Below are positions 11,186-23,994 of a DNA stretch of 64,000 bases, piece by piece. The notes beneath the pieces were generated by a model. That model ran no database searches. It was not told the DNA's origin and saw nothing but the letters and a program-made list of their open reading frames with translations. Location: positions 215,947 to 279,946 of the forward strand of contig CASHTG010000014.1 in the NCBI GenBank assembly GCA_949357655.1, written 5' to 3'. Position numbers and translations under genes: made by a program. The first letter of the stretch is position 1. Each line of letters starts with the position of its first letter. The stretch comes from Parascedosporium putredinis. Its lineage: Eukaryota > Ascomycota > Sordariomycetes > Microascales > Microascaceae.

Positions 11186-13276
11186 GGTGGGCGCTCAATA
11201 GCAGCCTTGATTCGAGGAAGCCCCGTATACGAGGAAACAGGGTAGAAGGAAAGCTTCTAGGGATTGTAAACCTCAAAGTGATGGATGAGTGAAGTGGATG
11301 GTCAGCTTGTAGAAGCGGTTATGAGATTGTTGAATGACACGAGGAGCCAAGATATATCCAGCACAAGGGCAGGAGATGGATTTGATTTTATAGACGATGT
11401 CTGCTTTTACTGCTACGCCTATAATAGATCTTGATTTATCTTTGGCACATTGCTTTATCGCCGATGGTCCCGGACGGATACAGACATCGAGATGGTAAGA
11501 AGGCTCATCGCCTCCCCGAGGCTCAGATGCTGGGGCCGAAAAAAACAGCTAGATCCTACACGCAGTCTATCGCGTCAAGGCGGATGCCAATCTTACATAC
11601 ATGTCACAGCTTTTCACCGTGCCTCATCGCGCGTACACGCTCTCAAAATTGTTTTCCGTCGGGACATTGGGATGGTTGCACAGATCTGCGCCACGACCTG
11701 CATACTGCCGGCGGCTACGGAACTGTCAATTCAATGTGGTTGGAGCGCCGTTGAAGAACAGGGCGCAGAGCGTGTGGGGTTAAACTTGGGGTTGGTACAG
11801 CCCCGATCTCACAGGGGCGGACCATGAAACACCCGCAATCGGTAAGCTGACGGATCCGGCTAAAATGTATATTTAGGGCACCACCACCTCGGACACCCGC
11901 GCATCCGAAAACCTCGCCTTCTATTCTTCTTCTGCCACTTAGTCGGGAGGCCAGAAGGATGCAGGACAGACCACACCAAAGGGCTAGACTCTGACATGTA
12001 CCCCATCTCCATTCCAACTACGCCATGACTTAGACCCTGATTTCAAAGCGAAGATAGGGTCTAGGATCGAGATGGGTCTGATGCTAAGGTCTTAGTGCAG
12101 ATATCGTTTTAGAAATTACCCATATTCTAGGATTAACCCACCATCCACTTCAACTTATCCCTAATCATTGGTTTGGTTTGCCGCGGCGCTTCCAAGGTTG
12201 CTTACAGGCCCGCTAGGTGCATTGTGGTCACGCCGGATCGCCAACATGTAAATTTAATCGACGCCACACTTGAAATCGTCATCTGGAATCGGATTTCAGC
12301 AAGACAGCCAATCGGTGTGGCGCCACGATAAAAACCATGCTTTATACGCCATGAGGTTGAAGTCGGAGCGAGATAACACGGGACCCTGTCGTATAGCTAA
12401 GAATGCTTGAATACTTTGAAGGCGTTTGCTTCCTCACTACAAACCGGAAGGATCAGTTTGACGAGGCATTTATGAGTCGAATCGAGATCAAGATTCAATT
12501 TCGAGATCTAAACGGGGCATCGCGTATCCATATCTGGGGGCGATGCTTGAAAATAACAAGGCGGTGGTGAATAGAGAATCGTGGAATACAGAGGTCTTAA
12601 AGATTCTCGCCAAACTCGACATAAGGCATGTTTCCACCCCAACCTCCTTGGCACTTCATCCTTCCTATACTTACACGATGTAGCATTATACCTCCTGATC
12701 GGCGTATCTATGGTAGGGTCGGGTTATCAAAAATCTGCTACAGATGGCTTCGCTCCTAGCGCGCTCTATGGAGAGTTGTTGTCTCCTTGGCATGTGTATA
12801 GCCTTATACAGGTCGAGTTGGAGGAAGAGGAAAAGATAGAAGTTACTAGAGATTTAACTCTTCTTTGATAAATAGCGTTTAGATTATAGAACAATGTATA
12901 GGTTGATTATGATGCGAAATCATTCCTAGCTAGTACAGACATATCGCCAGAAACAATAATTTGATCCTAATTATTTGTTCAGTTGCCATAGCTCTGTAGA
13001 GTTAACGGGTGAGACCCCAAATGCCCTGTTGAAACGCGCTGTCGCTAATACCTCTCCTCGCATCCCGGAACCTTGCGGATCGCAACCCCTCTTCGGAATC
13101 CTTCGAGAAGTGGCGCATCAAAAATCAGGTGATGCTTGAATCGCACACCTCCAGCATGGCAGATCGCTAACTAGCAAAGAATGGAGTTTTTGAAAGAACA
13201 TCATCGTTTCCTAGACTTTGCAAAATTCGGGCCCACACTTTTCGTTGAAGTTAAATTTACCTTCAAAACCAGCACA
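11186..13276. other. Intergenic, no gene recognised
   Basis: Upstream region of two divergent genes (protein A on the minus strand, GT1 on the plus strand). Scattered frames up to 125 codons show no domain, signal peptide or intron support. Confidence 0.5.
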
Positions 13277-14977
13277 ATGACAGAAATGCTCTGCAATGGC
13301 GGAGGTGTTGTTGATGGTGATCGAGGCACCATACTTCTCGTTGTAGGAACTGGAGGATTTACCCACGCAGGTATGTAATAGTAGCGCGCACCAAATTGTG
13401 AATTCTGTAGTAATGACCATCGATACAGCTCCCATCCTTGAGCTAGGCCGCATCCTTGCCAGGCGAGGACTTCGCATCGAGTTCGCCACGCACAAAGGAC
13501 AGCAAGCGTGGGTGGAAGACCCATCATATGAGTTCGTCTCTCGCGTCTATACTATGGGGAACCCAATGGACCCGGATTTCGAGGAGGCGCACTACCTACA
13601 AATGCAAGATTCGGACCCGAGAAGGGACTACCGGGAATACTTTGCCCCAAAGTTCCGGGTAGATGCCTTCTGGGCCTCGGACTATCCATTTTTAACGGAG
13701 ATTGTTGACGTTTGCAAGCCCGATATGATTGTGGCGGACTTCTTCGTTGACGCTGTCCGGGACATCCAATACCAAACCGGCATTCCCGTAGCCATGCTAT
13801 GGCCTCAAATGCCATATGGCATGGCGAGCGTCTCCTACATACCGGGAATGGCAGGATTCCAGATTGACGCCCTTACCAGCGAGCACGCCTCATTGTGGAC
13901 TAGACTGCGGGCAGCGCTGCGACCTCTGAGAGCGCTGCCGGCCATCCTTCCGTATCTCAAGTTCGTCCGTACCATGCGGCGCGGCGCCGGGGTTCATTAT
14001 TCCCTCCCGGTATTGAGCAAGCCAAACTACCTGGCCCTTGTGAACTCGTTTTGGGGCCTGGAAACACCAAAGGAACTACCGCCCCTGATTGCTCCCGTGG
14101 GGCCCATCCTCTCCGACACGTTTCCACCGATGGATGAGGCGCTGGCTGCATTTTACGCGGGCCACAAACGCGTGGTTTATGTCTCTTTCGGTACACACGT
14201 GCGATTGCCTACCAGCATCGTGGAGGTGTTTCTCCAGTGCCTATCCATGCTTATGGAGGAAGAGCTCATCGACGGTGTGGTCTGGGCGGCCAGCGAGGCG
14301 CAATGCAATTTATTTCCACAGCGTGAAACTTTTGGGGCTGCAAATCTTTCCACGAAGGAGATGCTGCGCAATGCCGACCCTCATTGGTACTTTCTACCAT
14401 TTGCGCCGCAGAGAGCCATCCTGGACAGAAAAGAAACTGCCCTGTTCGTGACCCACGGGGGTGGGGGAGCGTCAACGAAGGCTGCTTCCACGGCCGGCCC
14501 ATGCTCATTCTACCCTTCTTCTTTGACCAACCCTTGAATGCCCTGCGGTTGCAAGAAGCTGGCGTAGGCCTGGCGCTGGACAAGGCGGACATCTCTCTCG
14601 CTCAAACTTACCCCAAAGCCCGCATTATCTTGCAAGATGCTCAAGGCACTTTTGCTCAGAACAGTAAACGCATGCGGCACATTGCACGCGTGGCATCGCG
14701 GAGAAAGGAACTGGGTGCGGACCTAATTGAAGAAATGCTATACGACCACCGATTTAGCTTGCTCGCCCCACACGAGCCCGGCGCCGGTGGGGCCGGTCGA
14801 AGGGGCCGGCCGATGCATCTGCAAACGGCGGATGCGAGGATGTCGGCTTGGCGGGCGCAGAATTGGGACTTGGCATTGTGGGGAACGTGCACACTGGCAG
14901 GGTTAGGATGGCTAAGTTATGCTGCAATTCGGAGAGTTATGTCGGGCCTTCAATCCCAGACGCATTTGGTCAAATGA
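13277..14977 (+). CDS. GT1-family UDP-glycosyltransferase with C-terminal membrane anchor
   Basis: Transfers a sugar from a UDP donor to a small lipophilic acceptor. The N-terminus has TILLVVGTGGFTHA, then a 58-bp intron (13371-13428, GTATGT...ATACAG) that joins exactly to APILELGRILARRG, the usual acceptor-domain start. The donor-binding region near 14450-14530 reads FVTHGGGG, then after a frame change SVNEGCFHGRPM and FFFDQPLNA, the His-Gly-Gly...Asp-Gln signature of GT1 enzymes. The frame change sits in the G5 run 14463-14467 (six Gs would restore it). The C-terminus has one hydrophobic helix (LALWGTCTLAGLGWLSYAAI) followed by Arg residues, suggesting a tail anchor. The ATG at 13277 (CACAATG context) is preferred to the in-frame ATG at 13181. 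The downstream monooxygenase is on the same strand. Confidence 0.88.
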
Positions 14978-15503
14978 GTGTATGAAATAAGGGTGCAAGC
15001 TTCCGATGTCTCGACCCTCACCCCTTTAGGGGCTTCTTCTTCGTCTAATGCAACTTTTTCCGTCCTCTGCTTCTCTGTGCACATGCTAGAGGACCATCAC
15101 GTGTATCCGGGCACGTTGCGTATCTCGGATAGTCGACGTAGACCAGGGGTTCATCTCTCCTCACGCGGCTTGCAGTAGCGTAGTTATTCTGCCACTGGCT
15201 TGTTTAGAGATACGATCTCCAATGTGGAAAATCGGGCGAATGACACGCCGAACACGTGCAGCTGACTGTGAGATGGTACGCATAGCTGAGGGTGAGACGC
15301 CAACTCCAAATTTTGACGGGCAACGATAGACCAATCGCAAATCTTTCTTGGTAGTGCTGATGGGTTTTGTGAGATTACGACGGGTAACCGGCACCCAGGA
15401 TCAGATATAAAGGCCCCCAGAGGTCGCAATGGGAATTGCATGCGGCTCACCTCGACGAAACCCCTTCGACGATCTCACCAGCCACGCGGATCCGTGAAAG
15501 GTC
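14978..15503. other. Intergenic region between GT1 and monooxygenase genes
   Basis: About 525 bp, presumably the 3' UTR of the GT1 gene and the promoter of the monooxygenase gene; nothing else seen. Confidence 0.5.
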
Positions 15504-16665
15504 ATGCCACCACTCCAGAATAAATCGATACTAATTTCCGGCGCCGGCATAGCTGGGCCGGCCCTCGCCCATTGGTTGTTGAAATATGGCTTCACGGTCA
15601 CCGTCGTCGAGCGATCGCCCGGAATCCGTTCTGGCGGCCAAGCGATTGATTTCAAGGGCGCGGTCCACGACACCGTAATAAGCCGCATGGGCATCAAGGA
15701 CACAGTCTACGCGAACCAGACGGGGGGACGGATCTCCCGATAGTCAACAGCGAAGGGACTCTGCAGACGGTCATGGCCGCCACCTTCACCGGCGGGGATG
15801 TGGAAATTCGGCGAGGGGACCTCGGAAGGATTTTATACGACTTGAGCGCTTCAGAATGCGAGTACAGATTCGGCAAGTCCATCACCGCCCTCGAGGAATC
15901 GGAAGATGGCGTGCAAGTGTCGTTTCGAAGCGGGGCGACGCAACGGTTCGACCTCGTCGTCGGCGCGGACGGGATGCATTCAAATACGAGAAGGCTCATC
16001 TTTGGCCCCGAAGCCAGCTATGTCAAGAACACGGGCTGGTTCTATGCCTTAGCGGACCTGGAAAACCCCGGCGGGCCATGGATGTACAACGAGCCGGGTC
16101 GAATGGCGTCCATCGGAGGGCCCAAGGCTCCCGCTTTCTTTGTTTTCCAGTGCGACGAGGAGGGTTTAAGCAGCGCAACCCCTGAAAAGCAGAGGGAAAC
16201 CCTCGTCTCCATCTACCGCGATGGCGGGTTCAAAGTACCCGAGCTCCTGTCGGCTCTGCCCAACGCCGGCGAATTTTACATGGACTCCATTAGTCGGGTT
16301 GACATGAAGGACTTTACCAAGGGCCGGGTCGTCTTGCTGGGTGACTCGGCCTACGGAAACACCCTCGGCGGGTTCGGAACCGGACTCGCCGTCGTCGGAG
16401 CCTACGTCTTGGCGGGCGAGCTTGCGTTGGCCGGTGGTGATCACGAGGCGGCTTTTGCAAAGTATCAGGTGGCTATGAAGCGGTACTCGAGCGGCGGGAA
16501 CCATAGTAACGCCGGGAGATTCCTAGCCCCCGAACCAACCGGGGCATCCGGCTGCGGAATCTCTTCTTCAAATATAGCTTCTTATTTAGCGCACTAGAAA
16601 AGCTCACGGATAGGTTTGCGACGGATATCGAGCTCAAGGACTACGAGAAATTGATCGGCATATAG
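15504..16665 (+). CDS. FAD-dependent monooxygenase (PHBH/TetX-like fold)
   Basis: Flavoprotein hydroxylase expected to use NAD(P)H and O2 on a small aromatic or polyketide-like substrate. Motifs in order: GxGxxG in ISGAGIAGPALAHWL with the acidic VVER ending the second strand; R-G-D-L near residue 100; the DG motif VVGADGMHSNTR; and the GD motif VVLLGDSAYGNTLGGFGTGL. Two single-base gaps break the frame. One is in the G6 run 15722-15727 (seven Gs give GGTDLPIVNSEG). The other is in the C5 run 16527-16531 (six Cs give PRTNRGIRLRNLFFKYSF and the true end at TAG 16663-16665). The corrected length of about 385 residues is typical of compact class A monooxygenases. Pairing with a GT1 enzyme suggests hydroxylation followed by glycosylation in detoxification or metabolite tailoring, which is inference. 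Confidence 0.87.
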
Positions 16666-16942
16666 AGCAATACATATTCCATATTCCATGGCCCCTGATG
16701 TATCCGGGTGGGTTATCTGATCTTGAACTATCTCTACGTCTCGAGGTGGTGCTCGGAGAATAAGACCTTCCCCCGGGTGAACAGACACGCACGATAACTC
16801 CAGAATGGGTCAGCCGTAGCTCAAGTTATCAAGCGGGCTGGAAGAGGGCAACAATGGACTTGACCGGGTTTGGCGAGGCCCCGTCACACCGTCAGGAACA
16901 AAAGAGGTCGGAAGTCCCCTTAAAGGCCAAGCCTACAAAGGG

Positions 16943-18292
16943 TTAGGTCAGGCAGGACAACGCTAGCTCCGGCCAGTACGCTGAGAGATCATACTCCGTC
17001 TTTGTACCCATGTGGTACCCCCTGATGTCGCCCGCGGCCTCCACGGGAAACAGCCAGAACCCAATCGCGGGTCGCACGGCCTTGGAAAGCTCTTCAGGCC
17101 CCTCGATGGGAGGATCTTTTTCTCAAACCGCCGCACTATAAACCACCGGGACCGCTGGTTGCTGAGCCACCCGGTCTCCTCTTCCTGCAGCGCGCGTTGT
17201 GCCGTCGCCACATCCCAGATCATACCATGACTAGCAGCTTCTCGGAAGGCGTAGAGGGCGCGCTGCCTCGCTGGTTGCGCCGGGTGCGCCTGCCACATGT
17301 CCAGCAGCATCGACCACCCCACCCGCCCGGACCGCGGGTCGGGAGCCCTCGTAAGGACGTACCGGAGCTCGGGACCGACGGGGCGCGGATCCCGCTTCAG
17401 GAGTTCAAAGCGGGGGTATGGCCCATGACAGGCAAAGAGTGGTTGAATTTGACGCCAATCTTTTCATTATCAAATCCTTGGTACGGCATCATTGTCCGGC
17501 CAAAGCTGGAGTAGGTGACCCAGATGATTTCGCGGATCCCCGACAGAAAGCTCACAAAGGCGGCCTTGACATGAGGATCGGTAATATCGCGCGCGTGGCG
17601 GCTGAAGGTCTCTACCCTGCTGGAGCGGAGGCCGACGTTGACGAGCCCGACATGCCGCGGATCGTGGGCGCGGAGGTCGTGGCTAAAGGCGGCCACATCA
17701 GCGACGTCCCCTTGCCCTCGCATAGCACGATGAAGTCGTACTCGGGATTGAAGTAGAGCATGCCCTTGACTTTATCCTGGTATTCGTCCGCATACCTCTG
17801 GAAGGAACACGGCAAATGGACACGGTAGAAGGAGAGAGCTGCTCGTCGCGACTCCCGGCTCACGCGTAGGAGCTTGCTATGTATTCGGAGGCCGAGGACT
17901 ATGGCATCGTACCCTTGACCGCTCACCACCTTGCCGAGGTGGTTGGTGGTTGACCAAGGACGCGTTACTACGGGCGGCTGCACGGGTTGATCGTCCCGTG
18001 ACGGACGCCAGTGGCTACGTGGATTGTCCGGCGACAAATGCCGAGGTCCACGCCCTTGCCGGTGCCGATTGGCTTGCGACAGACGCCTGGGTCTGCGCCG
18101 TTCGGTTGGTTGATTGTCTGGTGCCCAGGGGTCGACTTGCACCTCGAGAAGACGGTGCTCTTTTAGGTACGCCTGCCAGATGGCGATGCGGAGGTCCGGC
18201 GGGAGCTTGGGGAATTTGGGGAACGAGACGTCCTCTGCGTAGTAGTAGGACGTATTGACGATTCGGAGATGCGGCGGAGGAGCTAGAGGCAT
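16943..18292 (-). CDS. 2EXR-domain protein
   Basis: Starts at ATG 18292. The N-terminal FPKFPKLPPDLRIAIWQAYL is the hallmark of the fungal 2EXR domain, followed by LRVSRESRRAAL and FNPEYDFI, common further landmarks of these proteins. The gene then continues across three frame changes, all in short G runs of the coding strand: at 17708-17711, 17422-17424 and 17099-17102. One added base at each joins ...GDVADVAAFSHDLRAHD..., ...PYPRFELLKRD... and ...GPEELSKAVRPAIGFW... into one protein ending at TAA 16945-16943. With these corrections the protein is about 450 residues. The function of 2EXR proteins is not established; they are numerous in filamentous fungi and often dispensable. No intron seen. 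Confidence 0.75.
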
Positions 18293-19009
18293 GCTGGTGC
18301 AAGGCGAGGCAAGATCGGAATATTCACGTGTGGCGGGGTGGGACGAACACGGCGTCGGATCTTTGGAGCGGGGAATGTGGCCCTGTTATATGTGATAAAT
18401 GCCCTCGAGAGCCGTGCTACTCTCTGACGCAAAAAAAGGTTTCAAGGGAGAAGAGGATGTTGGCCCCCAACACAAACCCCCGAATATCTCTCCCAACATC
18501 GCCCCTCGCAGCAAACCGCGGTAACCCCGAGGTTTTAATTGGGCGCATCTAGTGCATGATGATCTAGGGCCACAAGTGGCTGTGGCCAGTTTCGGCCCCC
18601 TTTTTCAAAGTTGTTTGTTTTTTCACATCCACGACACTGCGCCACCAAGACCTTGGTACCTACGATAGAAGAACCAGCAGCGAGCACAGCTCAGACCCTA
18701 TTCGAAAGCGATAGTGACCGATTAATAAGACAGTATAAGACTTGAATCCAAGTAGACGATGGGTATTGGACATATGAATTCTATTAACGACATAGTGCCC
18801 CTGCAGAGTGGCCCGTACCCGGCCACCACGACCGATTGGAAATCCCCTCATTTGATCTTGAAAGCTGACAGCGCCTATCCACTATTCGATAACCGAAGAA
18901 ACGAGACCGAGGAACGCAGGGGAAAAAAGGGAAAAGAAAAGGGGAAAAAAAAAAGGAAAAAGAGAAACAGAATCGCAAGAAAAGGGGGTTGTATCAGACC
19001 ACGATCATT
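18293..19009. other. Intergenic, no gene recognised
   Basis: Promoter of the 2EXR gene on the left and 3' region of protein B on the right, with an A/G-rich low-complexity tract at 18915-18985. Confidence 0.5.
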
Positions 19010-20545
19010 TCAGGGCTCCATGTAGACCGCACAGTTTGGGAAAACCGTAATAGTGCCATCCTGTCCAAAAGGATGATACTCGCGACGAGCTACTCCGCAG
19101 CCCACCAGCCGCTGCAAAGCAGCCCAAATGGACGCGTACATTACCTCCAGGGGCTCTACATAGTTCATGAGCTCGGGATACTCTAGAACTTCAGGCGACG
19201 TGGGCCTGGTGTCCACCGTGTACAGCCACCCGCGTAAATCCGTCATTCCGTCGGCCTCAACCGCATTGATCAACCCGTTGAAGGCCTTCCGGACCTTTAA
19301 GAAACCATCTTCTTCGCCCCCTAGGCTCATGTGCATCAAGTAGCCTCTGTAATTGTTGGAGTTTCTGGGCTTTCCCACGAGGACAACGCCCGGGCACGTG
19401 CCAAAGCTTTGCGACCATACGGCCTCTTGGCCGATCTGGGTGTACTTCATCCCCTTCGGGGCGACCTCGCCGTCGCGGGCTAGGATGATTACGCGCGGCT
19501 CCAGCTCGCCATTCCCGGCACCCCTCTTGGCAGGCTGCCCAGGCCGGGTCCATGCCGAGTTGCAGAACTGGGCGATCAGCTCGACGGCCTGCCCAGATGG
19601 TGGCTGGAGGAGGTCGAGTATGCCGAGATCGATGGCGCGTCTAGTGCTCCCGCGGTTATTCGCCCCGTTGGTGCTCCTCGCCGCGCAGGCATCCTCTGTG
19701 GTGGAAGACGCGCTAGTGCTGGTGCTGGCGCCGGTGGCCGACGTCTTGTCGGCCTCGGAAGGGTTGGACGTGGGGCTGGGAGCGTCGACCGTACTTGGTT
19801 TGTCGTTGGGCCCCTTCTCCTTGGGGGCGGGTCCGGCTTCGGATCCGGCTTCTTGCAGGCGGCCTTGTTTTTGCGCAGACACCCGACGCTGGTAGCTGTC
19901 GAGTCCGGCGCGTCCTTGAGAACGCCAAACACCATGCCTAGGAGGTCAAAATTCCAGTCCGGCAGGTTGCACGTCTTGCCCACCCAGCCTCCAAAGAAGT
20001 CGGCCGCCTCGCCGCCGTTCTCAAGAAAGGTCTTGGCGGCTTGCACGGCCAGCCTGACCCCGTCGCTCGCAATCTTGGCCTCAAACCCCCGGGGATCGCG
20101 AGGATCCCCGTCTGGATGATGGTATCAAAGGCTGACAGGCAGACGGCGCAAAAGACCTCGTCCATCTGCTGGAGGGCTTCGATGACGATATCTGAAATGA
20201 CCTCGGCCACCTCCCCGATGCCGTCGCAGATGCATACGCCCGGTGTAAAATCATTCCCGTCGTCGTCTTGCCAGTCAATGCTTTGGTCCAAGTCCTCCTT
20301 TCTCTCTACAGGTCCATCTTTTTCTCCACATCTTTGCAATACTTGACGCAAGGTCGCGCGCTCCTTTCCGGGTCGAGAAGCTCAAAGTACGAAAAGCACG
20401 ATCCGGTTGTCTCCCATGCTGCTATGGTTTGGTAATCAGGCTGTCGATCACGACGCACAATCGATCCGGCGTCAACAGGGATGGTGTAAGCAAGGGTAGA
20501 GGTGGCGCTCAGCGCCAAAAGAGAGAACTCCGTGAAAAGTTTCAT
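19010..20545 (-). CDS. Large secreted protein of unknown function (protein B)
   Basis: The start at ATG 20545 gives a signal peptide (MKLFTEFSLLALSATSTLAY), then RR and a Cys-containing N-terminal domain (CVKYC, VCICDG, FCAVCLSA, KTCNLPDW). A Ser/Thr/Pro-rich linker (coded about 19830-19640) leads to a C-terminal domain ending in CAVYMEP at TGA 19012-19010. Three frame changes are all homopolymers: T5 at 20319-20323, C5 at 20086-20090 and G5 at 19823-19827 (plus strand). One extra base at each gives a single frame of about 510 residues without introns. The C-terminal domain has CPGVVLVGKP (Cys codon 19396-19394) followed by LMHMSL (His codon 19333-19331). This broadly echoes the Cys/beta-strand/His layout of protein A with a longer loop. 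No named family recognised. Confidence 0.66.
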
Positions 20546-21554
20546 TGTCAATCAAGATAGGAGTGCTGGCTCTCAAGGCAGGAGACGTCGAGCTAGTATC
20601 TGCCAGGCGTAGTATCCGAAAGTTCAGTGAGACGACGAGATGATCGGGTACGGTCGCCCTTTTCTACTTCTAAATAGCGATAGTATCTTGATTTCACCTA
20701 TAATACAGCGTCTTCTTGAACCATCATACTTCTGTCCCTAACATCATCCTACCTCATATGAATCTAGACTCTCTGGGGCCTCCTCGCTGAACGGCCCCTA
20801 GCGATGGTGATACCCTCCCACGGACCTAAAAAAAAAAAAAAAGAAAAAGCTTACCAACAGACATTGTCATGCCCGGATGCTAAAAATCAATCCTTCTCAT
20901 GTTGGGGCTATACGATATCATGTGTTGGTGTTTCAGTATTTTCGAGGCGGCGGAGGGGGCGACCGGAGCTACGAGGAACCGGTGGTCGAGATGTTTAAAA
21001 ACGGATCTCGGGGGCGCGGCGAATGCGGAGGGGTGGCTATGCCTCCCTTCCTGTAGAGATGTTGTTGGTGTATATGCATGTTGGTTGGGAAATTCTAGGG
21101 AGGGGCCGAGGTGTCAAAAATAATATAGTCAACGTGCGTTCACTGCGGCATGTCTCGCCTGGATTTTAACCGCATTCCCGGAGTTGGGCACTTCCCTTGG
21201 CCATGCCCTCACGGCGCACCCAACGTGTATTCAAGGTAGGAATGAGACATGAATTAGGCGTAGAAGCCACACACACATCTACCACCGATGATGGTTTGGG
21301 TGTAAGTGATTACAGCAGCCTTGATAGCATATAGTAGAACAAGGTATGACTCGAAATAGACATCGGGATCAGTACGCACTGCCGCAGACTCACTTTCGGT
21401 GGCCGGCTCTCGCCAAGGGAGGAGAGCGGCCCCACTCGGCGTATGCCAATATTAAGAATGACCCATCACGAGACATCAGGGCAAGGCAACTAGCCAAGGT
21501 AAAGGCCATTACGACTAAAACGGTACTGACTTTCCAAGGGATCATGGTCCTCGT
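20546..21554. other. Intergenic, no gene recognised
   Basis: Promoter of protein B on the left; downstream region of the membrane protein on the right. An A13 tract occurs near 20829-20841. Confidence 0.5.
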
Positions 21555-23511
21555 CTACGTAACGTAGTAGGTGTAACCACCTTCGGTGCTTTTCCCTACC
21601 GCTATCCGAGAGCTCGCTTCGCCCCCAAACTCCCTATACATATCCTCGAGCTTCTCTACGGGGCGGAGCGCGCGCTCTGACTCGAATAGCAACGCTGTCA
21701 TGCTGGCAATGCTTAACCGCTCCACGGCCTCCTTGGTCTCGTGGTCTCTCCCCGCAACAATGGCTACAGCCGCCAGAACCAACCCTACCGCTACGTACAA
21801 GAAGTTGGCAACCACCAAGGAAAGCAAAGGCGCCAGTGGTACTCTAGCTACGAGCAAGGGGGTGCGTTCACGAGCGGAAAAGGCAGGGACGGTGCGTAGA
21901 CCGGTAACAGCCATTGCTATCGCTGTGCTGTCGTACTCAATAGCCCATTTGGCGAGCATTTCATCCATGGAACCGCTTGCGCCGGCAGCGGAGAAGGCGT
22001 GTTGGAGCCGCAAGTCTGCGCCGGCGGTCAATCGGATCGGCCCAGATAGAGCGTTGAACGCCGACCGATTCGTCGGTTTCGCATCAAAGTAGACGACGGA
22101 GTCATTCTTCGTTTCATAAACCACGTCAAACATGGTGGTGCGGCACTGAAAGACCATGCCGTAGTCCGCTCGGCCCGTCTGCATCACGGCCGAGCTCTCC
22201 ACCGCGTTTTCCGGCAGCGGCCAATCGCCGGGAAGATACACGGCTGCAATGTACTGGACCGGGTTCGGAACCCCTTCGTAATAGATGGAACGGTCGTTCG
22301 TGTCGTAGTAGCCCACTTGCCACCAATCTTCGGCGAGGTTGCCGCCGAAAAAGCCAAAGTCGTCGACGCCGCTACAGTTAAATGGCCACATAGAGTTGGT
22401 GGAAGCCACGAGGCCGCATTCCTTCGTCAACGTCCTACACTCATCGGTGCTCATTGCGTAGGTATACGCTGTATAGTCCTGTACCACGTTTATCGGCGTG
22501 TCGGCTGGAGCGAGGTAAGCGTAATACCGCCCGTCCTGACGATGCCGCTTTGCTATGACATGGTCAGATGCGTTATTCAACACAAGGCCAGGGCTGGGGC
22601 TCCCTTCATATGACATCAGATAGGCCTTCGCCGCAGCGCTGTTGATGGTGCAAACACCCGCCTCGCCTGTATTAGTACTATCAAGGCACTCGTCTACAAG
22701 GGCTAGGCTTAGGTTTGCCCCAGGGCTAGACGCGTATCGGATAATGTTTTCCGAGGTAGTGGCGATATGCAGCCAGGTGTCGGTGGCGAAGATGAAGAGA
22801 CTAATCGGGTTAAGAATTAGAGAAAGTGCTGTGTAAGGGGTATGGGAAATTATCTCCCGCGTTCGAAGGTAGATGCACGGGTCCAACCACACCAGGTATC
22901 AGGCACCGTAGAAATAGCAAAGATGGAATTCTACCAACTCGATCTTACCTGAGGCTGGTATTGATACAAAACGCAACGGACATGATGAGTAATGGTGGTG
23001 GAAACCTGGCGCGAACTCGCTTATACGATGTGAGGTAGACGCACGTGTCCACGATGACACGGAAAAACGCCCCAGATCGGTACTGGAGCATCATCGCGAA
23101 TTGGTAAGGGGTTGGCAGAGCCTCCGCACGACTCTCTCGGTATCCTCGAACCATGTGAGCCGCCGCGGGATAGCTCGCTAGGAGGATCATGAATCCCGCA
23201 AGCAGAGGCGATACGGTGCTTGACCATGACGCGATGGTCGTGAAAAGCGTCGCGCTGATATCGAGATACACGGCGCCTCGTGAAAGTGTCTCAGCAGAGC
23301 TTTCCGGAATCCGATATAGGAAGACGATACTGAGAAGCGTTATGTTGCAAATGAGGAGTGGCAGCGTAAGCATGAGGGTTCCCGTGACGATGTCGAACAT
23401 TTGGCCTTGTATCCGCGTGGGCGGTGATGCGGGCAGAGGAGTATCCCCGGCTGCTGCTACAGGCTTTCTCCGGATTTTTCTCTCGGAAGTTTCATCATGT
23501 TTACCCTCCAT
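21555..23511 (-). CDS. Multipass membrane protein with large extracytoplasmic domain, unknown function
   Basis: Starts at ATG 23511. Exon 1 encodes a polar N-terminus and several hydrophobic helices (IVTGTLMLTLPLLICNITLL, LFTTIASWSSTVSPLLAGFM, a helix before CVYLTSYKRV). An intron at 22801-22948 (GTAAGA...TTAACCCGATTAG) joins in phase to SLFIFATDTWLHIATT. That Asp-Thr-Trp-Leu-His stretch is recurrent in fungal membrane proteins of unknown role. Then comes a long domain with paired cysteines (DECLDS, GVCTIN, ECGLVA, FNCSG, FQCRTT), a terminal helix (PLLSLVVANFLYVAVGLVLA) and a charged tail ending at 21555. The total is about 600 residues. Unusually for this window, the frame is intact throughout. 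Function unknown. Confidence 0.78.
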
Positions 23512-23994
23512 CGCTTAAGAAGAGTAACTTGAACTACCATTCCGATTGTTCAGAGTGTCCGGATTCCATACATAGGTACGGATGTGTGACTGTGCTCCGT
23601 CAGTATGGCAGGCAAGTTGAGCCTGTCATCTTGATTTGGGCCGTGGAGCGTAGATAAATAAAGGAGGCGATACGTGAGTTCGCCTTGGAGCACCAAGTGC
23701 TGCCCAGCAAGAGAGGGGAGCGCACCGACCGATGCATGCGCACGAATGTGTGCCAAGCCAATACATTCAGCCCTCGCGAATGTCGAAGACATATGATTAG
23801 TTGCCAAGACGAGGGCAATGATGCCAAGGTATGCGCTACGCCTTATAAAGTCCAGCTCGATTATACCTGCCTATTATCTTGCAAAGTCCCCGAGCGGTAT
23901 AACCCCGCCCCCTCTCCCATTTATTCTGATTCTTTCTGCTACGCCGCCGTTATTCCCCGAGTGCCTCATCCTCGAGCGATCCACTTACATCTCC
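23512..23994. other. Divergent intergenic region
   Basis: About 480 bp between the starts of a minus-strand and a plus-strand membrane protein gene. A TATA-like CTTATAAAG near 23840 precedes the plus-strand gene. Confidence 0.5.

Noticed and set aside
13181..13276. Upstream in-frame ATG as the start of the glycosyltransferase
   Set aside because: The extra 32 residues are not typical of the family, and the ATG at 13277 has a better context.
15504..16665. Monooxygenase and several other genes as true pseudogenes
   Set aside because: Every break is a one-base homopolymer change with perfect continuation, which fits sequencing error better than decay.
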